A stretch of DNA of 64,000 bases from VAZQ01 sp963835165 (GTDB lineage Bacteria > Pseudomonadota > Alphaproteobacteria > Rhizobiales > Xanthobacteraceae): positions 1-64,000 of the forward strand of contig CAWIGD010000019.1 of the NCBI GenBank assembly GCA_963835165.1, given 5' to 3'. Each line of letters opens with the position of its first letter. Position 1 is the first letter of the stretch. This document shows positions 33,115-44,023 of the stretch, piece by piece. The notes beneath the pieces were generated by a model. The model ran no database searches. It saw nothing but the letters and a program-made list of their open reading frames with translations, and was not told the origin of the DNA. Both the position numbers and the translations under genes were made by a program.

Positions 33115-33738
33115 TTAACGCAATTGCGCGTCGGCGCTCGGGTGCCACCGGGGGCGAAAGCCGCCTGACAGCGCGGTCAAGGTGCCCGGCGGCGTCAGAA
33201 CGTCAACCATGAGATTGCGCGGACGCGGACGCGCCGCGGTGTATCCGGTGGGCGCCCATCGCAGCAGCGCGCGGCCGCGAACCGCAAAGGCGCTGTCAGG
33301 CTCGTCCGCCAAGGTGAGAACGCTGCCGTCGGGCAAGCCATCGATCGCCCGCCGGTGCCGGCGCTTGGCACGCCCGTCGAGCCGCTCGGCATGCAGTACG
33401 CGATCGATCTCGTCCGCACGCAAAGCGTGCCCATGGGCGAACGCCGCCGCGAAAGCTTGTGCATCCGCCCGCCGGCACTCGAAGCAGGGGCGGTGACCGG
33501 CCGCCAGCGCGGTCGGCTCATCGAGGAAAAACAGTTCGGTATAACCCGCGCCCCAAACGTTTCGGTGCCGTCCTTTGAAATCGAGGCGGCAACAAATCCA
33601 TCTGCGCGAAACCCAGCGGCGGGCACCAAGGGTGCGCGAGTTGCGATGGAAGCGCCCGCCGCGATTGCCGAACAACAGGCCGCGCGAAGAATCGGCAAAG
33701 AGAGTACCGAATGGATCGACGCGGTTGGGCAACGGCAT
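33115..33738 (-). CDS. Conserved hypothetical protein with CxxC motif
   Basis: 207 residues from MPLPNRVDPFGTLFADSSRGLLFGNRGGRFH. The frame stays open far upstream but the region beyond 33738 is antisense to another gene. Notable segments: RRWISRRWICC-like basic/cysteine patch (WVSRRWICCRLDFKGRHRNVW), TELFFLDEPTALAAGHRPCFECRRADAQAFAAAF with a CxxC. I recognise this as a protein conserved in Rhizobiales but cannot assign a function. Cys/His spacing may bind metal. It is divergent from the TTC38-like gene. Confidence 0.7.
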   Translation of the reverse strand: MPLPNRVDPFGTLFADSSRGLLFGNRGGRFHRNSRTLGARRWVSRRWICCRLDFKGRHRNVWGAGYTELFFLDEPTALAAGHRPCFECRRADAQAFAAAFAHGHALRADEIDRVLHAERLDGRAKRRHRRAIDGLPDGSVLTLADEPDSAFAVRGRALLRWAPTGYTAARPRPRNLMVDVLTPPGTLTALSGGFRPRWHPSADAQLR

Positions 33739-33939
33739 TAGGCAGCTTTCCACCAAGGGCGACCCGGCGCGCCCCCGGCCGATCGTTCGCGGCGCGAATT
33801 TAACGCTGCGCCGTCGGAAAAACCACGCTCCAGCCGCAATTCGTCCGCCAGATTTCCCGATGATGCGAGAACGTTTCAATGCTCCGCGCACGCCGCAGGC
33901 CTTTTGCACCGCAACGCGGCCTAGATCAGGAGTGCGGCG

Positions 33940-35235
33940 ATGAAAGACGCGCGCGGCCTCGACGTCACCAGCGACGACGCAGCCGCCGTAGCGGCGGCGG
34001 ATGCCTTTGCGGCGCGCCTGCTGCGGCTCGATCAAGGTGTCGAGGCCATCCTCGAAGCCGTGAAACGCTGGCCGACGACGCCCATCCTTCAACTCTACGC
34101 CGCCGCGTTCTGGCTCTATGGCCAGACCGAGGGAGCGCGCGCGACCGCCGCCACGCACCTGGGTGAGTGCAAGACGCTGGCGATGAATCCGCGCGAGCGC
34201 GCGCTGCATCGGGCGCTGACGCTCTGGCATGCGAACGACAACCTGCGCGCGGTCGAGGCCATGGAGACGATCACGGCGGAGTGGCCACGCGACCTCTTCA
34301 CGGCGAAGCTCGCGGAATTTCTCTATTACGTGCTTGGCCAGGAATACATGGGCGCGCGATTCCGCGCGCACATGGACCGTCTTCGGCCCCTGCACGCCGA
34401 CGACCCGGATTTTCTTGCGATGGCTTCGTTCGCCAGCGAGCTGTGCGACGACTACGCCGCCGCCGAGGCCGGCGCCGGGCGCGCGCTCGGCATCGAGCCG
34501 CGAAACCCCTGGGCGCAGCATGCCCTCTCCCATGTCCTGATCCGGCAAGGCCGGGTGAAGGAGGGGCTTGCGCATATGGAGGCCTTCCTTCCGCTGCTCG
34601 CGACGTGCGGACGGCCGATCCATTCGCATGATGCGTGGCACCTTGCGCTGCTGCACCTCGAGGAGCTCGACGTGACCGCCGCGATGCGCGTCTTTCATGC
34701 GCACATCTGGGGCATCACCCCGGATTTCGTGGTCGAGCAGCTCGACGCCATCGCATTGCTGTGGCGCATCGAGATGGCCGGCACGGCGATGGATGGACAA
34801 TGGCCGTCGATCGCCGATCATGTGGCCGGCCGCGCGACCGAGACGTTCATGCCGTTCATGAATGCGCATTACGTCTACGCGCTGGCGCGCGCCGGCCGGC
34901 GCGACGCGGTCGAAGCGGGCCTTGCCAGCGTGCGCGCCCGCAGCATGGCGAATGATGAGGAAGCGCAACGGGTGTGGACCGCGGCGGGCCGCCCCATCGT
35001 CGAGGCCGCGGCCGCCTTCGGGGCGGGCGATCGCGCCCGGGCCGCAGCACTGCTCGATCCGGTCATGCCGATGATGACGTCGATCGGCGGCAGCGATGCC
35101 CAGGACGACCTGTTTCGCCAGACCTATCTACGCAGCCTGCAGGCCGCCGGCCGGCACGCCGATGCCGCGGCCTATTCCGCCCGCATCACCGCCGGCAAAG
35201 CGCGCACGCCGCTCGACCGTGCACTGGCGAGCTGA
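33940..35235 (+). CDS. TTC38-like tetratricopeptide-repeat protein
   Basis: 431 residues, almost entirely helical. TPR-like repeats are visible, e.g. TPILQLYAAAFWLYGQTEGARATAATHL, PRERALHRALTLWHANDNLRAVEAMETITAEWPRD and DYAAAEAGAGRALGIEPRNPWAQHALSHVLIRQGRVKEGLAHMEAF. The HDAWHLALLHLEELDVTAAMRVFHAHIWG segment is characteristic of the TTC38 (tetratricopeptide repeat protein 38) family. Function unknown, probably protein-protein interaction in the cytoplasm. It converges on ftsH with a hairpin between. Confidence 0.8.
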   Translation: MKDARGLDVTSDDAAAVAAADAFAARLLRLDQGVEAILEAVKRWPTTPILQLYAAAFWLYGQTEGARATAATHLGECKTLAMNPRERALHRALTLWHANDNLRAVEAMETITAEWPRDLFTAKLAEFLYYVLGQEYMGARFRAHMDRLRPLHADDPDFLAMASFASELCDDYAAAEAGAGRALGIEPRNPWAQHALSHVLIRQGRVKEGLAHMEAFLPLLATCGRPIHSHDAWHLALLHLEELDVTAAMRVFHAHIWGITPDFVVEQLDAIALLWRIEMAGTAMDGQWPSIADHVAGRATETFMPFMNAHYVYALARAGRRDAVEAGLASVRARSMANDEEAQRVWTAAGRPIVEAAAAFGAGDRARAAALLDPVMPMMTSIGGSDAQDDLFRQTYLRSLQAAGRHADAAAYSARITAGKARTPLDRALAS

Positions 35236-35265
35236 CTCCGCGGATAACACCGACGGGCAAAACAC

Positions 35266-35289
35266 AATGCCCGCCTCGCGGCGGGCATT
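35266..35289. terminator. Terminator hairpin between TTC38-like gene and ftsH
   Basis: Perfect 10-bp stem AATGCCCGCC/GGCGGGCATT with a TCGC loop lies between convergent genes. On the minus strand it is followed by GTGTTTTG, so it most plausibly terminates ftsH, and possibly both transcripts. Confidence 0.65.
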
Positions 35290-35315
35290 GGCAATCGAAA
35301 GAGCGGTGGTGGCGA

Positions 35316-37235
<1,920 letters not shown>

Positions 37236-37428
37236 CCCGTGTCCTTCTTGGCTGCCGCGGGCACCGCAGCCGGTCCTTACGGCAACTTACGGGCCAATTT
37301 AGGGCCGGCACCGCTACAATCTAGGTGCCGGGGGGGCTCCTGCCAAGGGAACCAGTTCAATTCCTTTTACCGTTCCTTTTACCGTCCTGCGGCCCTCGGG
37401 AGGCGGCGCGCGCCACCCATGTCCGCTT

Positions 37429-38511
37429 CTAAACCGCGCGGGCCGCACCGCTCGCGGCCCGTCCGCGCCGGGCCGGGGCACGCTCGACCGCCAGCTTGGT
37501 TCCGCGCAGGGTGACCAGCGCGCCCGCCAAGGTACGTCGCCAGCGCGCTGCCTTGCCGGCGCCTTCCATCCGCAGCGCCTCGTAGAGTGTCTCGAGCTTG
37601 CCGAGCTGGACCGATCCCTCGTCGCCGGTGCGTGCAATCGCGCGGCCGAGCAGCCGCAGGGCGACCTCCGCGGGCAGGCGATTGAATTGGTCGGCATCGA
37701 ACACGATCGGCCCGTGATCCGGCCACGGCAGCTCCGACAGCGCCGCCATCGCGACGTCGACCGTTGTCTCGATCGCGGCCTCCGCGCGCCGCAGCCGCCG
37801 CGCGAGTAGCGAAAGTCGGCGCGCGTCGAGCCCCTCGCGGGCGAGCGCACACATCATCTCGCGCAGGCGCGCGCGGGTGAAGCGTGGGTCGCGGTTCGAG
37901 GGATCGTCGGCGAATTCGATGCCGGCGCGCGCGAGCGTGGCGATGAGGCGCGCTTTGGGAATCTCGAGCAGCGGCCGCACCAGCACGGCCTCGCCGCCGA
38001 CCGGCAGAGGCGCCGCGCGCGCCATGGCGCCAAGCCCGCTGAGGCCGCTGCCGCGACTCATGCGGATGAGCACCGTCTCGGCCTGGTCGTCGAGGGTATG
38101 TGCGGTGACGATGGTGCGAGCCTTCGCCCGCGCGGCGGCCGCGGCAAGCAACCGATAGCGCGCATCGCGCGCGCTCTGCTGCAATCCGCTCGCCGGCTTC
38201 CTGCCTTTCCAGCGCACGATGCGATGAGGCACGCCGAGCCGGCGCGCCAAATGCGCTACGGCACGCGCCTCGCTCGCGGACTCGCGCCGGAGGCCATGAT
38301 CGATCGTGACGGCGAGCAGCCGTGGGCCGGTCTTGCGCGCCCGGCGCCAGCGCGCCGCCAGCAGCAGCAGCGCGGTCGAATCCGGACCGCCGGAGACGGC
38401 GAGGACAAGGGCGAAGGCACGGGCGAGCGGATCAAACAGCGTCTTCGCCTCGGCGGCGGAGACCGGCGCCGGATCGTCAGCAGCGGACACGCTTCTGTTC
38501 TCGCTCGACAC
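37429..38511 (-). CDS. tilS: tRNA(Ile)-lysidine synthetase
   Basis: 360 residues. The PP-loop ATP motif AVSGGPDSTALLLLAARW is near residue 40, followed by TIDHGLRRESASEARAVAHLARRLGVPHRIVRWKG, AHTLDDQAETVLIRMSRGSGLSGLGAM and PLLEIPKARLIATL. It modifies C34 of tRNA-Ile(CAU) to lysidine. Its first 35 bp overlap the 3' end of cpoB, so the two are translationally linked, and ftsH follows 193 nt later. Confidence 0.95.
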   Translation of the reverse strand: MSSENRSVSAADDPAPVSAAEAKTLFDPLARAFALVLAVSGGPDSTALLLLAARWRRARKTGPRLLAVTIDHGLRRESASEARAVAHLARRLGVPHRIVRWKGRKPASGLQQSARDARYRLLAAAAARAKARTIVTAHTLDDQAETVLIRMSRGSGLSGLGAMARAAPLPVGGEAVLVRPLLEIPKARLIATLARAGIEFADDPSNRDPRFTRARLREMMCALAREGLDARRLSLLARRLRRAEAAIETTVDVAMAALSELPWPDHGPIVFDADQFNRLPAEVALRLLGRAIARTGDEGSVQLGKLETLYEALRMEGAGKAARWRRTLAGALVTLRGTKLAVERAPARRGRAASGAARAV

Positions 38512-39622
38512 CCTGCTTCACGCCCGCCGATGCACGGGGAAATTTACGCAGGACTTCGCCGAGCGACGCGCAGGCCGCTTCCTTCTCGCCGAGCGCGGCA
38601 AGCGACTGCCCGAGCCGCAGAAGTGCGTCGGGCGCCTTCGCGGTAGCCTCGTATTTGGTCGAGACCGTGAGGAAGGCTTCCGCCGCGTCACGGAAACGCT
38701 GACGCTGGAACAGGCTTTCACCGAGCCAATAGGTGGCGTCGCCGGTGAGCCGGTCGCCGGGATATCTGCTCAGAAAGCTGCGAAAGCCGTCCTCGGCGAG
38801 GGCGTAGTCCTTGCGCAGCACGTAGCCATAGGCGAGGTCGTATTCGTCGCGCGGCGTCTGCGAGGGCGGCAGCGTGGCGACCACCGCGCCGCCGGTATTG
38901 GGATTGCGAAGTGACTGGCCCGGTGCGCCGCCCGGCGGCCCCATGTTCGCGAGATCGAGCGGGGCGCCCGCCCCGCGTCCACCGGGGGCACCGACCGGCT
39001 CGTCGGCGGCCACAGGCGGCGACATGGGTGACGACATGGGCGACGAAGCGCCGGCAGCGTTGACCGAACCCAGCGTGTGCGGCGCGCCGGGCGCGTTCGG
39101 ATTTTGCGTCGGATCAAACACATCGCCGCGCCGGCCGGGCGCGCCCGTCGTGGCCGGACCCGATGGTTGCGGCGGCGGGTTTTGCGGACGTGATTGCAAC
39201 GCCGGGCGGGCTGCGCCCTTCCCGCCCGATTCCTGGAAGCGGTAATCGGTGTCTTCTTGCAGGCGGCGGAGTTGGCCTTCGAGCTGCTGATTGCGGAACT
39301 GCAGCTGCTCGATCACCCCGGTGAGCTGCCTGATCTGGGTCTCGAGACGGTCGAGGCGCAGCACGAGATCGGAGTCGGACATCTGCGCCGTGCGATCCGG
39401 GCCCACAGACGGTGCGCGCTCGCCGCCGCCACCACCGAAGCGCTCGCTGCCACTGAAGATGCGGTCGAACAGTCCGATCGGGCGTTCGGCCTCCTGGGCG
39501 CGCGCGGACGAGACAGTCGGGCCTGCCGCCAGCGCCACAAAGGCGAGCAGAGATGCCGTCATCACACGAGGCGCGCAGCGTGGCATTGGTGTCTTGGTGT
39601 GGTTGAAGCCCTTGAATACCAT
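38477..39622 (-). CDS. cpoB: Tol-Pal cell-envelope coordinator CpoB (YbgF)
   Basis: 381 residues from the ATG preceded by AGGGA; an upstream ATG (39694) lies inside repeat G and is rejected. Layout: signal peptide (VMTASLLAFVALAAGPTVSSARAQ), a coiled coil (SDLVLRLDRLETQIRQLTGVIEQLQFRNQQLEGQLRRLQED), a Pro/Gly-rich linker, and C-terminal TPR repeats (DEYDLAYGYVLRKDYALAEDGFRSFLSRYPGDRLTGDATYWLGESLFQRQRFRDAAEAFL). It coordinates Tol-Pal with peptidoglycan synthesis in the periplasm. Here it is separated from pal by a terminator, an RND remnant and repeat G, so it probably uses its own promoter. Confidence 0.92.
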   Translation of the reverse strand: MVFKGFNHTKTPMPRCAPRVMTASLLAFVALAAGPTVSSARAQEAERPIGLFDRIFSGSERFGGGGGERAPSVGPDRTAQMSDSDLVLRLDRLETQIRQLTGVIEQLQFRNQQLEGQLRRLQEDTDYRFQESGGKGAARPALQSRPQNPPPQPSGPATTGAPGRRGDVFDPTQNPNAPGAPHTLGSVNAAGASSPMSSPMSPPVAADEPVGAPGGRGAGAPLDLANMGPPGGAPGQSLRNPNTGGAVVATLPPSQTPRDEYDLAYGYVLRKDYALAEDGFRSFLSRYPGDRLTGDATYWLGESLFQRQRFRDAAEAFLTVSTKYEATAKAPDALLRLGQSLAALGEKEAACASLGEVLRKFPRASAGVKQGVEREQKRVRC

Positions 39623-39647
39623 ACGAATCCCTGCGTCCAAATTGTGA

Positions 39648-39725
39648 CTAGTGCCGCGAACCCGAAGTTCGCGCGCATCGTACGGCAAGTTCAATCGCGC
39701 ACGTCGGGTTCAAAAGGGGCACTAG
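39648..39725. repeat. CTAGTG hairpin repeat, degenerate copy G
   Basis: 78 nt, 26 nt upstream of the cpoB start. Outer arms CTAGTGCCGC / GGGGCACTAG (one mismatch); inner arms GAACCCGAAGTTCGC / GCGCACGTCGGGTTC pair with two mismatches. Loop contains ACGGCAAGT. It is clearly related to copies A-F but decayed. Confidence 0.75.
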
Positions 39726-39738
39726 AATCATAGAGTTG

Positions 39739-39749
39739 CTAGTGGTCCG
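39739..39749. repeat. Fragment of CTAGTG repeat
   Basis: CTAGTGGTCCG resembles the left tip of a CCC-type copy, between repeat G and the end of the RND remnant. No matching right arm is seen. Confidence 0.35.
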
Positions 39750-39798
39750 TTAATCATGTCGCAAGCGCTCTGGCGGCGTGACGGCGTGGTGCGGCAGG

Positions 39799-40833
39799 CT
39801 ATTCGGCCGGCGCACCCGCCGAGGAGGGCGTCTTGCGCCGCGCCCGCCATTCCTCGAAGCCTTGCACCAGCACGAAGAACGACGGCACGAACAACACGGC
39901 AAGACAGGTCGATGCGATCATGCCGGTGAACACGGTGATGCCGATCGACGCGCGCGCGCTGGCGCCGGCGCCGCTCGCAAACACGAGCGGCAGGACGCCA
40001 AGAATGAAGGCGAGTGACGTCATGACGATCGGCCGGAACCGCGCGCGGGCCGCCTCGACCGCGGCGTCCAGGATGGTCATGCCGCGCGCGCGCAGCTCGC
40101 GCGCAAACTCGACGATCAGGATCGCGTTCTTCGCCGACAGCGCCATCAGCAGAACGAGCCCGATCTGGACGTAAAGATTGTTGTTGAGCCCGCTCTTGCT
40201 GAGCGCCGAGAGCGCCGCGACCGGCCCGATGAACGAGAGCGGCACCGCCAGGATGACCGAGGTCGGCGCGTACCAGCTCTCGTATTGGCCGGCGAGCACG
40301 AGATAGACGAGCAGCAGCGCCAGTCCAAACACCATATACATCTGATGGCCGACGAGCTTCTCCTGATAGGACATGGAGCTCCACTCGAACCCGGTGCCGG
40401 GGGGCAATGTGCGCCGGGCGATCTCCTCCATCAGCGTGAGCACCTCGCCCGACGAGAAGCCGTCCGCCGGGAGGCCGATGATGGTCGCAGTCGGATAGAG
40501 GTTGAACAGGCTGATGAGGGATGGGCCGACGGTCGGCGTGATCGTCACGAGCGTACCGAGCGGGACCATCTGTCCCTCCTTGTTACGCACGAACATATTC
40601 TGGACGTCCTCGAGCCGTAGCCGCGCCTGCGCGTCGGCCTGCACGTAGATCTGGAACACACGGCCGAATTTGTTGAACTGGTCGACGTAGCTCGATCCGA
40701 GATAGGTCCCGAGCGCGGCGAAGACCTGGTCGAGGGAGACCTGCATGGCCTGGGTCTTCACCCGGTCGACCTCGAGCAGATACTGCGGAATGTTCGGCGA
40801 AACGATGCCAGTACGGCGCCGTCGGCGGACCAA
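39799..40833 (-). pseudogene. RND efflux pump (AcrB/HAE1) 3' remnant
   Basis: Only the C-terminal third of an RND pump remains: from about 40800 it reads NIPQYLLEVDRVKTQAMQVSLDQVFAALGTYLGSSYVDQFNKFGRVFQIYVQAD, then transmembrane segments (MVFGLALLLVYLVLAGQYESWYAPTSVILAVPLSFIGP, IGLVLLMALSAKNAILIVEFARELRARGM, RPIVMTSLAFILGVLPLVFASGAG). Intact pumps are about 1040 residues; roughly 700 N-terminal residues are missing and there is no ribosome site at the open frame start. The reading frame of the remnant is still open. It sits between pal and cpoB, where it does not belong. Confidence 0.85.
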
Positions 40834-40957
40834 TCGTCATCGCGCGACCTCAGTCCTCATGCTCAGAACGCTGGCTTGAAACACGCCGACGGGGCGACGG
40901 CGCACAACCCTCACAAAACGAAACTACGATCCTGCGGGCGAAAGTGGAAGCCGGCTT

Positions 40958-40996
40958 GCGCTCAAAACACAACCGGCGCCCGAAGGCGCCGGTTGT
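40958..40996 (-). terminator. Strong intrinsic terminator after pal
   Basis: Perfect 12-bp stem ACAACCGGCGCC/GGCGCCGGTTGT with a tetraloop, followed on the minus strand by GTTTTGAG. It starts 22 nt after the pal stop and ends the tolQRAB-pal transcript before the RND remnant. Confidence 0.85.
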
Positions 40997-41018
40997 CCCC
41001 TTCCCCCGTGTCCCCTGC

Positions 41019-41510
41019 TCAGGAGCTCGTATTGAGCACCGTCACCGCGCGACGGTTCTGCGACCAGCATGAAATATCGTTGCACACCGCAACCGGGCGT
41101 TCCTTGCCGTATGAAATCGTGCGCATGCGCTGGGTCTGAACGCCGCGCGAAGCGAGATAGTCGCGCACCGTCTGCGCGCGCTTGGCACCGAGCGCGATGT
41201 TGTACTCGCGCGTGCCGCGTTCATCGGCATGGCCTTCAATGGTGAAGGTGTATTGATTGTAGATCTGCAGCCATTGGGCCTGCTTCTCCAACGTCGCGAC
41301 CGATTGCGGCGTGAGCTCGGCGGAATCGTTTTCGAAGAAAACCCGGTCACCGACATTGACCACGAAGTCCTGCTGGCTCCCGGGCGCCGCGCTGCCCGCT
41401 CCGGCCCCCGGATCGTTCTGTCTGTTCGCGCAGCCGGCGGCGGCAAGCGCCAAAGCCAAGAAGCCGGCGAGCTTTGCGGCGCGGATGACGTTCACGACAA
41501 CATTCGTCAT
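41019..41510 (-). CDS. pal: Peptidoglycan-associated lipoprotein
   Basis: 163 residues from MTNVVVNVIRAAKLAGFLALALAAAGC, with GGAGG before the ATG; the lipobox is LAAAGC with Cys near residue 27. The OmpA-like domain has VFFENDSAELTPQSVATLEKQAQWLQ, TIEGHADERGTREYNIALGAKRAQTVRDYLASRGV and ISYGKERP. It anchors the outer membrane to peptidoglycan as part of Tol-Pal. It is the last gene before a strong terminator. Confidence 0.96.
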   Translation of the reverse strand: MTNVVVNVIRAAKLAGFLALALAAAGCANRQNDPGAGAGSAAPGSQQDFVVNVGDRVFFENDSAELTPQSVATLEKQAQWLQIYNQYTFTIEGHADERGTREYNIALGAKRAQTVRDYLASRGVQTQRMRTISYGKERPVAVCNDISCWSQNRRAVTVLNTSS

Positions 41511-41724
41511 TCCGGTGCCTCCATCGTCGCGTCGGTTACTCCACATGCCGCAGGTCTAGCAGGTGCATGGTTAAGCGAAAGTTCTCGCGAACCTTGCTCG
41601 CCTGTTGCCGGCAACACTCAAGTCGAGGAAAAAGCCGAAACCCCTTGCGGTGGTTAATGGCCGGTGAATGCGGCGCCTTATGGGCTCCGCAGAGTTCCAT
41701 CTCAGATTTCGATTGAGTGTCGTC

Positions 41725-43083
41725 TTATTGCAACAGCGGCGACCAGGCCGGATCGGACGCGTAGCTCGGCGTCTTCAACAGTTGCTCGTTGCGGCCGGTC
41801 ACGTCGACGGTGTAGAGCGCCGGTCCGGCGTTCCCGCCGGGATCGCGGAAGAACATGATCACGCGTCCGTTCGGCGCCCAGGTCGGGCCTTCGTTGTGAT
41901 AGCCTTCGGTCAGGATGCGCTCGCCCGAGCCGTCGGCTTTCATGATGCCGATGGCGAACCGGCTCTGCGTCTGTTTGGTGAAGGCGATGTAGTCGCCGCG
42001 CGGCGACCACACCGGCGTCGAATAGGCGCCGTCGCCGAAGCTGATGCGCTGGGCCTGGCCGCCGTTCGCCGCCATGACGTAGATCTGTTGCCTTCCGCCG
42101 CGATCCGACTCGAAGCTGATGCGCATGCCGTCGGGGGAATAGGAGGGCGCGGTGTCGATCACCTGCGTGTCGGTCAAGCGGGTCGTGGCCTTCGAGCGCA
42201 AGTCCATCACGAACAGATTGGAATTGCCGCCGCGCTGCAGACTGAAGATCACGCGCTGGCCGTCGGGCGAGAAGCGCGGGCTAAAGCTCATGCCGGGAAA
42301 ATTGCTGACGATCTCGCGCTGTCCGGTCTCGATGTTCATGAGATAGACTTTGGGATCGCCCTGGCTGTAGGACATGTAGGTGATGGTGTCGGCGGCCGAC
42401 GAGAACCGCGGCGTGAGAACGAGATCGTCGCCGCGCGTGAGATAGCGCACATTGGCGCCGTCCTGATCCATCAGCGCGAGCCGCTTGATCCGCCGCTCCT
42501 TGGGGCCGGATTCATCGACGAACACGACGCGGCTGTCGAAGTAGCCCTTCTCGCCGGTGATCCGCTCGTAGATGGCGTCCGAAATGATGTGAGAGATGCG
42601 CCGCCAGTTATCGGCCGTGGTGTTGTATTGCTCGCCGCGAAGCTGTTGACCGCCGAACACGTCCCACAGCCGGAACTCGACCTTGAGCCGACCTTCGGCC
42701 TGGGTCACGCGCCCGGTGACCAGCGCCTGGGCGTTGATCTGCCGCCAGTCCGGAAAACGCGGCAGGGTATCGATGGTGGAGACTTTCTCGATATAGGCGG
42801 CCGGGTCGATCGGCGCGAACAAGCCGGAGCGCTGCAGGTTCGAGGTGATGATCTGACTTATATTGCGACCGCCCGCGGGATCCTGCAGCCCGACCCCGAT
42901 GAAATCCGGGATCGCAATCGGCACCGGCTGGACATTGCCCTGGGTGACGTCGAGCTTTAGCACGGCCGCCGCCCGCTGCGGCGACAAGCCCGCGAGCACA
43001 CCGACCGCCGCCCCCGCCCCCACAGTGATCAGCCGGCGGCGGCTCAATGCGAGGCAGTTCGGGAGGGAAACGCGCTCAATCAT
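41725..43083 (-). CDS. tolB: Tol-Pal translocation protein TolB
   Basis: 452 residues from MIERVSLPNCLALSRRRLITVGAGAAVG. The N-terminal signal carries a twin-arginine-type SRRRLITVG motif. After an N-terminal domain (KLDVTQGNVQPVPIAIPDFIG...), the beta-propeller repeats SFSPRFSPDGQRVIFSL, APSYSPDGMRISFESDRGGRQQIYVM and TPVWSPRGDYIAFTK are clear. It links Pal to the inner-membrane Tol complex. The spacing to tolA (33 nt) and pal (214 nt) fits one transcript. Confidence 0.95.
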   Translation of the reverse strand: MIERVSLPNCLALSRRRLITVGAGAAVGVLAGLSPQRAAAVLKLDVTQGNVQPVPIAIPDFIGVGLQDPAGGRNISQIITSNLQRSGLFAPIDPAAYIEKVSTIDTLPRFPDWRQINAQALVTGRVTQAEGRLKVEFRLWDVFGGQQLRGEQYNTTADNWRRISHIISDAIYERITGEKGYFDSRVVFVDESGPKERRIKRLALMDQDGANVRYLTRGDDLVLTPRFSSAADTITYMSYSQGDPKVYLMNIETGQREIVSNFPGMSFSPRFSPDGQRVIFSLQRGGNSNLFVMDLRSKATTRLTDTQVIDTAPSYSPDGMRISFESDRGGRQQIYVMAANGGQAQRISFGDGAYSTPVWSPRGDYIAFTKQTQSRFAIGIMKADGSGERILTEGYHNEGPTWAPNGRVIMFFRDPGGNAGPALYTVDVTGRNEQLLKTPSYASDPAWSPLLQ

Positions 43084-43116
43084 GACTTGGTCGTCTCCGC
43101 GCGTTGGCGGCAATGA

Positions 43117-44019
43117 TTAACGGAACATGTCGCGTGGATCGAAAGTGATCTCGATGTCTTTCCATTGCTCATAGTGTTCGGGCTTGAGCATGTCGAAAGG
43201 TTGACCGCGGTTGAGCGCACGTGCGGCGCTTTCGCGGGCGGCGATCGCGAGCGGGGTGTTGCCGCTCGCCACCAGTTGCGGCCACGGCCCGGGGGCCAGC
43301 CGGCCATCGGGGCGAAGCTTGATCCGAACACGACCACGAGCTCCTCCGGATTCTTGGCTCCCGCCGGCGGGGTCCAAAGCTGCGCAAGGCGCTGACGCAA
43401 CGCGTCAAGCTCGCTGAGTGAGATTTGCGCCGACGCTCCGCTCGACGCACCCAGCGAGGTCGCGCTGTTGAGGGTGTCGCCGGCGGCCGCAAGCCGCGTC
43501 GAATCGCGCTTGTCGAGCAGCGCTTCCACCTTCTTGGGATCGAATTTGGGCGCCGGTGGGGCAGGCTTCTTCTGCGGGGTCGGCGGCTTGACTTCGGCCT
43601 TCTTCGGCTCGGGCGGTGGCGGCTTGGCTTCGTCCTTCGCCAGCGCCTCCGCGACCTGGTCGGGCTTGACCTCGGTCGACTTTCTTCTCGGGTTCGGCCG
43701 GCTTGGATTCCGGCACCGGCGGCGGCGGCTCGCGCGCAGCCTTGACCTCTTTCTTCTCCACCACCTTCGCGGTCGGGTCCTCGACCGGCTTCGCGTCTGC
43801 GACCTTTTCGACCAGCGGCTTTTGCGCTTCGACCTTGGGGGCGTCCTTGTTGCCCGCGGTCATCTGCGTGAATTCGGACACGCTCACGATGTCGACCGGC
43901 AGCGCCTCGCTCGGCGGCGTCGGAAGCGGCTTGGCCGCAAACGACAGCACGCTCCACAACAACACCACGCCGTGCCCGACCGCCGAGATGGCGTAGGCCT
44001 TGTTGATTCCCCGTATCAC
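43117..44019 (-). pseudogene. tolA: TolA, two frameshifts
   Basis: The N-terminal frame gives the membrane anchor MIRGINKAYAISAVGHGVVLLWSVLSFA and the start of the Lys/Pro/Glu-rich stalk (to PEPEKK). A second frame carries STEVKPDQVAEALAKDEAKPPPPEPKKAEVK, FDPKKVEALLDKRDSTRLAAAGDTLNSATSLG and LSELDALRQRLAQLWTPPAGAKNPEEL. The first frame resumes with RVRIKLRPDGRLAPGPWPQLVASGNTPLAIAARESAARAL to the stop at 43117. Breaks are near 43676-43684 and 43328-43337. All parts of a normal TolA are present, about 300 residues in total, so one base each way would restore it. Neighbours tolR and tolB are intact. Confidence 0.85.
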
Positions 44020-44023
44020 GTGA

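Noticed and set aside
33739..34968. Upstream extension of the minus-strand hypothetical (to 34968)
   Set aside because: It is antisense to the TTC38-like gene. Conserved-looking sequence begins only at MPLPNRVDPFG (33738).
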